Below, piece by piece: positions 8,291 through 13,055 of a DNA stretch of 13,055 nt; the stretch's first letter is position 1, and every line of letters begins with the position of its first letter. Source of the DNA: a bacterium. Its GTDB lineage: Bacteria; UBA9089; JASEIO01. The DNA lies in the NCBI GenBank assembly GCA_030017475.1, contig JASEIO010000043.1:1-13055 (forward strand), given 5' to 3'. The notes beneath the pieces were generated by a model. The model did not search any database and was not told the DNA's origin. It saw nothing but the letters and a program-made list of their open reading frames with translations. Both the position numbers and the translations under genes were made by a program.

Positions 8291-8328
8291 ATATACCAGT
8301 CAGTATATAGATAATCTGGATCTATATA
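8291..8328. repeat. Overlapping inverted repeats in the accB-lnt gap
   Basis: Two perfect inverted repeats share bases. The first is ATATAC, 6 nt, GTATAT (8291-8308). The second is TATATAGAT, 7 nt, ATCTATATA (8304-8328). Because they overlap, the two RNA hairpins would exclude each other; as DNA the first resembles a dyad operator. They are AU-rich and weak. Apart from these and the small frame before lnt, the 130-bp gap (8226-8355) holds no recognised tRNA, terminator or consensus promoter. Confidence 0.4.
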
Positions 8329-8355
8329 ATCAGTGGTTTCTTTTAAGGAGTGATT

Positions 8356-8820
8356 TTAACCGGAAGTCGGTTTTTCGAAATGTGTGTCCACTAAGAATAG
8401 AACTTGCCCAGTTTTAACTAATTGGGTATCTTCAACTAAGATTTTAACGATTCTACCAGCTATTTCAGATTTGATCTCATTAAATAGTTTCATTGCCTCA
8501 AGTAAACCAACGGTTTGCCCTACATTTATTATATCCCCTATCTCTACATAAGGTGGGGAATCAGGAGAAGGGGCTCTATAAAAGGTGCCAATTAAAGGCG
8601 CCACAATCTTCTCATAATTATTTTCTTCTATTGAAACAGGTTCTTTTTCTAAACCCTCCAATGGAGGGCTATTTTGGTTTACAGCCCTCTTTATTTTTAT
8701 CCTTTTTCCCTCTTCTTCCAATTCAAGTTCTGAAATTCCTGCGTTTTCTGCTAAAGAGATTACCTCTTCAATCTCCTCAATTTCTCTATCAATAAACGAC
8801 ATAGATTCGTTATTTTCCAT
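8356..8820 (-). CDS. accB: Biotin carboxyl carrier protein of acetyl-CoA carboxylase
   Basis: It carries the biotin that shuttles carboxyl groups between biotin carboxylase and carboxyltransferase for malonyl-CoA synthesis. From ATG 8820 it has 154 residues. An acidic N-terminal helix region (about 10-45, with [18 protein letters not shown]) is typical of AccB. A short linker leads to the biotinyl domain at about 72-146, with the AccB thumb ([18 protein letters not shown]) and the biotinylation motif [11 protein letters not shown], biotin on Lys111. The start is uncertain. ATG 8820 overlaps the metK end by 11 bp and ATG 8802 would leave a 7-bp gap; neither has a strong ribosome binding site. 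A frame open to 8886 lies inside metK and is unlikely to be used. The thumb argues against a decarboxylase or pyruvate-carboxylase carrier. The usual partner accC is not adjacent. Confidence 0.92.
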   Translation of the reverse strand: MENNESMSFIDREIEEIEEVISLAENAGISELELEEEGKRIKIKRAVNQNSPPLEGLEKEPVSIEENNYEKIVAPLIGTFYRAPSPDSPPYVEIGDIINVGQTVGLLEAMKLFNEIKSEIAGRIVKILVEDTQLVKTGQVLFLVDTHFEKPTSG

Positions 8821-9946
8821 ATAATAGATTCGCCTTATCAGTTCGCTCCCAGGTAAAATCTGGATCATTCCTTCCAAAATGTCCATAACAGGCTGTCTTT
8901 TTAAAGATTGGCCTTCGCAAGTCTAAATAATCAATAATCTCCCAGGGTGTAAGCACAAAATTTTCCCTTATTAGTTTAATCAATTCTTCATCCTTAATCT
9001 TACCTGTGCCTTGCGTATCAACCATTAAGGAAACTGGCTCTTCTACTCCGATAGCATAAGCAATTTGAACTTCACATTTGGAAGCAAGGTTCGATGCAAC
9101 AATATTTTTGGCAATATGCCTTGCCATATAAGAACCAGATCTATCAACCTTTGTAGGGTCTTTTCCTGAAAAACATCCACCACCATGCGATCCAACTCCA
9201 CCATATGTATCTACAATAATCTTTCGCCCAGTTAATCCTGTGTCAGCCAAAGGTCCACCTAAAACAAATCTTCCAGTTGGATTGATGTAATATTTTATGT
9301 TCCTGTCCAGCATCTCTTCAGGGATAACACATTTAATCACCTCTTCAATAACCCCTTCTCTAATAATCTCTAAATCCACTGATGGTGAGTGTTGACAAGA
9401 AACAACTATTGCCTTCACCTTTTTTGGTACTCCCTTTTCATACTCCACAGTAACCTGCGATTTGCCATCTGGTCTTAAAAAAGGGAGGATATTTTTCTTC
9501 CTAACCTCTGCCAGTCTTTTAGCCAATTTATGAGCCAGGACTATAGGTAGAGGCATAAGTTCTTCGGTTTCTGAGGTGGCATAGCCAAACATCATTCCTT
9601 GATCACCTGCCCCTTTGCGGTCAACTCCTCGTGCTATGTCTTGAGACTGTTCATCGATAGAGGTTATTACTGCACAGGTTTCATAATCAAATCCATACTC
9701 TGCATCGGTATAGCCAACCTCTTTAACTATCTCTCTGGCAATACTAGGAATATCCACATAACACGAAGTGGTAATCTCACCTGCTACAAAGACCATACCA
9801 GTAGTGACTAAGGTTTCACAGGCAACCCTTCCATATTTATCTTTTTTAAAGATCTCGTCTAAGATTGCATCTGATATTTGATCAGCAATCTTATCTGGAT
9901 GGCCTTCTGTTACAGATTCTGAGGTAAATAGATAGCAATCTCTCAC
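8810..9946 (-). CDS. metK: S-adenosylmethionine synthetase (methionine adenosyltransferase)
   Basis: It makes S-adenosylmethionine from ATP and methionine in the cytosol. The 378 residues are normal. Signatures in order are [10 protein letters not shown] (10-19, with His16 contacting ATP phosphate), [12 protein letters not shown] (112-123), and the phosphate loop [17 protein letters not shown] (254-270). Tandem Lys and Asp residues expected for K and Mg binding are present. Initiation is at GTG 9946 with AGGAGG a few bases upstream; the protein start [12 protein letters not shown] fits the family. It begins 18 bp after rpsU and its last codons overlap the probable accB start, so the genes are very likely cotranscribed. 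No SAM riboswitch is possible in an 18-bp gap. Confidence 0.97.
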   Translation of the reverse strand: MRDCYLFTSESVTEGHPDKIADQISDAILDEIFKKDKYGRVACETLVTTGMVFVAGEITTSCYVDIPSIAREIVKEVGYTDAEYGFDYETCAVITSIDEQSQDIARGVDRKGAGDQGMMFGYATSETEELMPLPIVLAHKLAKRLAEVRKKNILPFLRPDGKSQVTVEYEKGVPKKVKAIVVSCQHSPSVDLEIIREGVIEEVIKCVIPEEMLDRNIKYYINPTGRFVLGGPLADTGLTGRKIIVDTYGGVGSHGGGCFSGKDPTKVDRSGSYMARHIAKNIVASNLASKCEVQIAYAIGVEEPVSLMVDTQGTGKIKDEELIKLIRENFVLTPWEIIDYLDLRRPIFKKTACYGHFGRNDPDFTWERTDKANLLYGK

Positions 9947-9964
9947 GTTTTCCCTCCTATAAGC

Positions 9965-10165
9965 TTATTGTGATTGTTCTCTCAGCATTTGTCTTCTTTT
10001 TCTCTTTTTTCTTTTGTGAAGTGCCCTTTTCCTCTTTTCGCTTGGCTTCTCGTAAAACTCCCTCTTTTTTATCTCAGATACCAAGCCAGAGATTTCACAC
10101 CTTCTTTTGAATCTCTTTAAGGCGCTATCGATAGATTCATGCTCCTTCAGTTTTATCTCTGCCAT
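9965..10165 (-). CDS. rpsU: Ribosomal protein bS21
   Basis: This is a small basic protein of the 30S platform, near the anti-Shine-Dalgarno end of 16S rRNA, important for initiation. The chosen product has 66 residues. It starts MAEIKLKEHESIDSALKRFKR in two family-like blocks, then KKREFYEKPSEKRKRA, and a Lys/Arg-rich tail. A frame open to 10201 would add 12 residues overlapping the HIT gene. GAGGGG (10172-10177), correctly spaced before ATG 10165, and the usual S21 N-terminus favour the shorter form. It sits 20 bp after the HIT gene and 18 bp before metK. Confidence 0.95.
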   Translation of the reverse strand: MAEIKLKEHESIDSALKRFKRRCEISGLVSEIKKREFYEKPSEKRKRALHKRKKRKRRQMLREQSQ

Positions 10166-10185
10166 CTGAATCCCCTCTCTTTTTG

Positions 10186-10530
10186 TTAGCCTGCCGGCCA
10201 ATTCATTCTTCTTCCACCCAATAGATGGAAATGTAAATGATAGACTGCTTGCCCCCCATCATCTTTGCAATTTAAAACAACCCTAAACCCTTTAGAACTT
10301 AAACCTTTATCTTCGGCAATCCTATTAACTATAGAATATATATGACTCACTATATCCATGTCACGTTCTTTTACATCTAATATAGTAGGTATATGTTTTT
10401 TCGGAACGATCAAGACGTGAACTGGTGCCTGAGGATTGATATCAGAAAAGGCAACTACCTTATCATCCTCGTAAAGTATATCTCCCTGAATCTTGCCAGA
10501 GATAATCTTACAAAAGGTACATTCAACCAT
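10186..10530 (-). CDS. HIT-family nucleotide phosphoramidase/hydrolase (HINT-like)
   Basis: This is a histidine-triad protein of 114 residues. The catalytic triad HLHFHLLGG has His98, His100 and His102, with Gly93-Gln94 upstream. The N-terminal CTFCKIISG (Cys4, Cys7) is typical of bacterial HINT/HinT proteins, some of which bind zinc. The family hydrolyses purine nucleoside phosphoramidates and aminoacyl- or lysyl-AMP; the physiological substrate is usually unknown. The ATG is one base after the purD stop, and its ribosome binding site AGGAGG is formed by the last Gly-Gly codons of purD, so the two genes are translationally coupled. The neighbour purD makes purine nucleotides, a loose functional match only. 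Confidence 0.94.
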   Translation of the reverse strand: MVECTFCKIISGKIQGDILYEDDKVVAFSDINPQAPVHVLIVPKKHIPTILDVKERDMDIVSHIYSIVNRIAEDKGLSSKGFRVVLNCKDDGGQAVYHLHFHLLGGRRMNWPAG

Positions 10531-10531
10531 T

Positions 10532-11818
10532 CTAACCTCCTATTTTTAATGCCTTATATCCAATATCCTTCCTATAATACATTGAGTCAAAATGAATTTT
10601 ATCCACTGCAGTATAAACCTTCTTTACTGCCTCATCCATTGTACGTGCGGATGAAGTCACTCCTAAAACCCTTCCCCCAGAAGTGACTATTTTCCCATTC
10701 CTTTGGACGGTCCCAGCATGAAAAACAAATACATTTTCCATTGAACCTACTTCTTCCAAGCCCAGGATTTCCTTTCCATTTTCATATTTTCCTGGATAAC
10801 CACCCGAGGCAACAACCACACAGACAGTTGCCCCTTCATCCCATTTTATTTCAAGCCTATTTAATGACCCACTCAGGCAGGCCTCAATGATTTCAACGAG
10901 ATCTGTCCGGAGTCTTGGAAGTATAACCTGAGTTTCAGGATCACCGAATCTAATATTATATTCCAGAACCTTAGGGCCATCCCGGGTAATCATAAGTCCA
11001 AGATAAAGCACTCCCACATACCTTTCTCCCTCATCCAAAAGTCCTTTAACAGTTGGATAAAGAATCTCCTCTTCAATCCTTCTCTCTATTTCCCGAGTTA
11101 CAACTGGTGTTGGAGAATATGCCCCCATTCCACCCGTATTAGGTCCTTTATCTTGATCGAAGATCCTCTTATGATCAGTAGAAGAAACCATAGGGATGAA
11201 GGTTTCTCCATCTACAAAGGCAAGAATTGAGACCTCATCTCCTTCTAAATACTCTTCAATGACCACCCTTTGACCTGCCCTTCCAAAGACCTGCGAGACC
11301 ATTATTCGACGAAGAGAATCTATAGCCTCTTCTAAACTAAAACAGACAGATACCCCTTTACCTGCAGCCAAGCCAGAAGCCTTAATCACTATTGGAACAC
11401 CTTTCTTTTTGATATATTCCACAGCATCCCCAAAATTCGTAAAAGTGCAGAAATCGGCTGTAGGGATACCATACTTTTTCATAAAATGTTTAGCAAAGGC
11501 TTTACTACCTTCAAGTCTTGCTGCCCTTTTATTAGGTCCAAATATCCGCAAGCCCTGATTCGCAAAATAATCAGAAATGCCTTCCACAAGTGGAGCTTCT
11601 GGTCCAACAATAATTAAATCGATATGCTCTTTTTTGACTAAATTCGCTAAATCCGCAAAGTAATTTGGAGAACCTATTTTTATATCTATACATTTAGCAA
11701 TTTTTGAAATCCCTGCATTTCCTGGGACAGCGTAGAGATCTTTAACTCTATTGCTACATCTTATCTTCCAACATAAGGCATGTTCCCGTCCCCCAGAACC
11801 AACCACTAATACCTTCAT
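10532..11818 (-). CDS. purD: Phosphoribosylamine-glycine ligase (GAR synthetase)
   Basis: An ATP-grasp enzyme for the second step of de novo purine synthesis, joining phosphoribosylamine and glycine. From ATG 11818 it has 428 residues, the normal length. Visible signatures are the N-terminal MKVLVVGSGGREHALCW, the PGNAG segment, ATP-grasp lysines around KASGLAAGKGV, GPNTGGMGAYSP, and the family motif RFGDPETQ. A GTG at 11830 would add four residues, but the protein start MKVLVVG is canonical. Neither start has a strong ribosome binding site. The 24-bp space after prfB consists largely of tandem 7-bp repeats. Other pur genes are not in the window. Confidence 0.97.
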   Translation of the reverse strand: MKVLVVGSGGREHALCWKIRCSNRVKDLYAVPGNAGISKIAKCIDIKIGSPNYFADLANLVKKEHIDLIIVGPEAPLVEGISDYFANQGLRIFGPNKRAARLEGSKAFAKHFMKKYGIPTADFCTFTNFGDAVEYIKKKGVPIVIKASGLAAGKGVSVCFSLEEAIDSLRRIMVSQVFGRAGQRVVIEEYLEGDEVSILAFVDGETFIPMVSSTDHKRIFDQDKGPNTGGMGAYSPTPVVTREIERRIEEEILYPTVKGLLDEGERYVGVLYLGLMITRDGPKVLEYNIRFGDPETQVILPRLRTDLVEIIEACLSGSLNRLEIKWDEGATVCVVVASGGYPGKYENGKEILGLEEVGSMENVFVFHAGTVQRNGKIVTSGGRVLGVTSSARTMDEAVKKVYTAVDKIHFDSMYYRKDIGYKALKIGG

Positions 11819-11827
11819 AATATAAAC

Positions 11828-11855
11828 CACAGAAGTCAGATGTCAGAAATCAGAC
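11828..11855. repeat. Short tandem array of 7-bp units at the prfB-purD junction
   Basis: On the plus strand the units CACAGAA, GTCAGAT, GTCAGAA, ATCAGAC follow each other without gaps, sharing an (A/T)CAGA core. The array covers the prfB stop codon (11843-11845) and its last codons, and fills the gap to purD. Confidence 0.6.
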
Positions 11856-12944
11856 TTTTCTGCCATCTGTTTTCTAAGATATGCATCAATAAATGGTTCT
11901 AAAAATCCATCCAAAACCCTCTGTCCATCTCCTATCTCCACTCCTGTACGATGATCCCGAATTTTTGTGTATGGATGAAAAACATACGATCTTATTTGGC
12001 TTCCCCAACCTATCTCCTTTTTTTCACCAACTACCTTTTCTATTTCACCTTTCCTTTTCTTTTGATAGAACTGAAAGACACGTGCCTTTAATACCTTAAG
12101 GGCATTTTCTTTGTTTCTTATTTGGGATCTATCTGATTGGCATTGAACTGTAATCTTTGTAGGCAAATGAGTTATCCTAACTGCTGAGTCAGTAACATTT
12201 ACATGCTGTCCACCAGGACCTGAGGCTCGGAAGGTGTCAATATGCAAATCCTCTCTTTTTAACTCAAATTCTTTATCCTCTATCTCTGGAATAATAGATA
12301 TAGAGGCGAAGGATGTGTGTCTTCTTTTTCCAGCATCAAAGGGAGAAATTCGAACCAATCTATGTACTCCACTCTCTCCATTTAGATATCCGTACGCATA
12401 AGGACCTTTTATAATTAATGTTGCGCTTTTTATTCCTGCCTCCTCCCCTGGTAACATATCTACTATCTCTGTCTGGAATCCTTTTTCCTCACAAAAGCGT
12501 AAATACATCCTAAGTAACATCCCTGCCCAATCCGCTGCCTCAACTCCTCCTGCACCAGGATGAATGGATAAGATAGCATTATCCTTATCAAACTTTTTGG
12601 AAAATAATTTCTCTATTTCTAACCTTTCTAGGTCCTGGTTTAAGGAATTTATATCATGCTCAATCTCCGCTAAGGCATCCTTCTCATCCTCTTTGGCTAA
12701 CTCAAACAGCTCTTTCAGTTCATTGAACTTAGAATTTAATCTCGCAAATGGCTCTATCCTTTCTTTTAAACTGTTTAATTTTTTAATTATCCCTTTAGCC
12801 CTGTTTTTATCTTCCCAAAGGTGCGGATTTGTTACCTCTTTTTCAAGACGTGATATTTCACCTCTTACCTTTGCAACTTCAAAGGCAGTCTTCAATTTTA
12901 TTTAATCTTATGGAGATTTCATCTAATCTTTCTTTCAATCCCAT
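11843..12944 (-). CDS. prfB: Peptide chain release factor 2, with programmed +1 frameshift
   Basis: RF2 recognises UGA and UAA and triggers peptide release on the ribosome. The zero frame starts at ATG 12944 behind GGAGGT (12949-12954) and encodes MGLKERLDEISIRLNKIEDCL, then reaches TGA at 12879-12881. Slipping +1 at CTT TGA (skipping base 12881) joins GAA GTT GCA and the long frame, giving 366 residues in total, close to Escherichia coli RF2 (365). SPF, the UGA-reading tripeptide, is at about 200-202 and the catalytic GGQ at about 244-246. The segments are 12944-12882 and 12880-11843. Naming a start at TTG 12895 would lose the true N-terminus. RF2 shortage promotes the shift, so expression is autoregulated. 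Confidence 0.95.
12878..12893 (-). promoter_or_regulatory. RF2 programmed +1 frameshift site
   Basis: The minus strand reads GAA GAC TGC CTT TGA A. CTT followed by the in-frame TGA is the conserved RF2 slip site, letting the P-site Leu tRNA re-pair on TTT. The purine-rich GAAGAC occupies the place of the internal Shine-Dalgarno AGGGGG of the Escherichia coli site but is a poor match. The base after TGA is A instead of the usual C. Confidence 0.9.
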
Positions 12945-12948
12945 TTTA

Positions 12949-12954
12949 ACCTCC
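12949..12954 (-). promoter_or_regulatory. Ribosome binding site of prfB
   Basis: GGAGGT lies 4 nt before ATG 12944. It establishes the upstream start of the frameshifted gene and contradicts a start at TTG 12895. Confidence 0.85.
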
Positions 12955-12963
12955 AGTTTTTTT

Positions 12964-12992
12964 ATTATATAACATCTTATTCTAAATGTCAA
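12964..12992 (-). promoter_or_regulatory. Consensus sigma70-type promoter of the prfB operon
   Basis: On the minus strand a perfect -35 box TTGACA (12987-12992) and a perfect -10 box TATAAT (12964-12969) are separated by exactly 17 bp. The predicted start near 12957 leaves a leader of about 13 nt holding little more than the ribosome binding site. It is the strongest promoter seen in the window and probably drives prfB through at least accB. Confidence 0.88.
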
Positions 12993-13005
12993 CACAATAA
13001 TTTCT

Positions 13006-13032
13006 GAAACTTACCCACATCTTTGTAGAGCC
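13006..13032 (-). other. Possible solo insertion-sequence end upstream of the prfB promoter
   Basis: The minus strand segment starts GGCTCTACAAAG and continues with GTGGGTAAGTTTC. From memory this resembles terminal inverted repeats of ISL3-type elements (GGCTCT... then GTGGGTAA). No partner repeat, transposase or target duplication is visible, and the element body would have to lie where prfB now sits. This is a tentative reading. Bases 12993-13055 otherwise hold nothing recognisable. Confidence 0.2.
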
Positions 13033-13055
13033 ATGAAATAACTAATAATTAAAAC

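Noticed and set aside
8074-8310. Plus-strand open frame of 78 codons over the lnt start and the gap.
   Set aside because: It overlaps lnt antisense, has no recognisable domain or ribosome binding site, and is a frame shadow.
8821-8886. N-terminal extension of AccB to 176 residues starting at 8886.
   Set aside because: The extra residues lie wholly inside metK coding sequence and do not match the AccB N-terminus; starts at 8820 or 8802 fit better.
9947-9964. SAM riboswitch before metK, or T-box/attenuator leader before ilvD.
   Set aside because: The gaps before metK (18 bp) and ilvD (39 bp) are too small for such leaders, and no anti-terminator structure is visible.
11843-12895. prfB read as a 350-codon gene starting at TTG 12895, or as a frameshifted pseudogene.
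   Set aside because: The upstream ATG with a strong ribosome binding site, the CTT TGA slip site and the resulting normal RF2 length show a programmed frameshift, not a defect or a TTG start.

Overview
The window comes from an AT-rich bacterial chromosome. Every convincing gene lies on the minus strand, so biological order runs from the right end (about 13 kb) to the left end. The organism is a diderm (Gram-negative-type) bacterium: it has apolipoprotein N-acyltransferase (Lnt) and a lipobox-bearing OmpA/Pal-type lipoprotein. The dihydroxyacid dehydratase lacks one cysteine of the oxygen-tolerant [2Fe-2S] type, and the ketol-acid reductoisomerase has an acidic cofactor loop that suggests NADH use. 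Both fit an anaerobic or microaerophilic lifestyle, but this is inference. The phylum cannot be fixed from sequence alone; an uncultivated diderm lineage is plausible.

Layout in transcription order. A consensus sigma70-type promoter (TTGACA, 17-bp spacer, TATAAT at 12964-12992) drives prfB. prfB carries the classic RF2 programmed +1 frameshift (CTT TGA), so its true start is at 12944. Tightly packed behind it are purD, a HIT-family hydrolase, rpsU, metK and accB. A 130-bp gap follows, with AT-rich inverted repeats and a possible 14-codon leader peptide ending 1 nt before lnt. After lnt comes a branched-chain amino acid block: ilvD, ilvB, ilvN, then an OmpA-type lipoprotein gene, then ilvC. 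A PD-(D/E)XK nuclease-like gene with its own probable promoter closes the window at the left edge.

IlvBN, IlvC and IlvD together convert pyruvate (or pyruvate plus 2-oxobutyrate) to the 2-oxoacid precursors of valine, leucine and isoleucine. The right half is mixed housekeeping: translation termination, purine synthesis, ribosomal protein bS21, S-adenosylmethionine synthesis and the fatty-acid synthesis biotin carrier. Lnt would mature lipoproteins such as the OmpA-type one encoded downstream.

The most informative hidden feature lies between the lipoprotein gene and ilvC. A 20-codon open frame there starts immediately after the lipoprotein stop and encodes MDKVNLVSCVHNHQPVGNFL. This matches the N-terminal signature of glycoside hydrolase family 57 (HNHQPxGNF). 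It appears to be the decapitated 5' end of a GH57 gene, marking a recombination scar inside the ilv cluster. No CRISPR array, tRNA, rRNA, complete insertion sequence or classical riboswitch was seen. Most of the window is ordinary housekeeping sequence.
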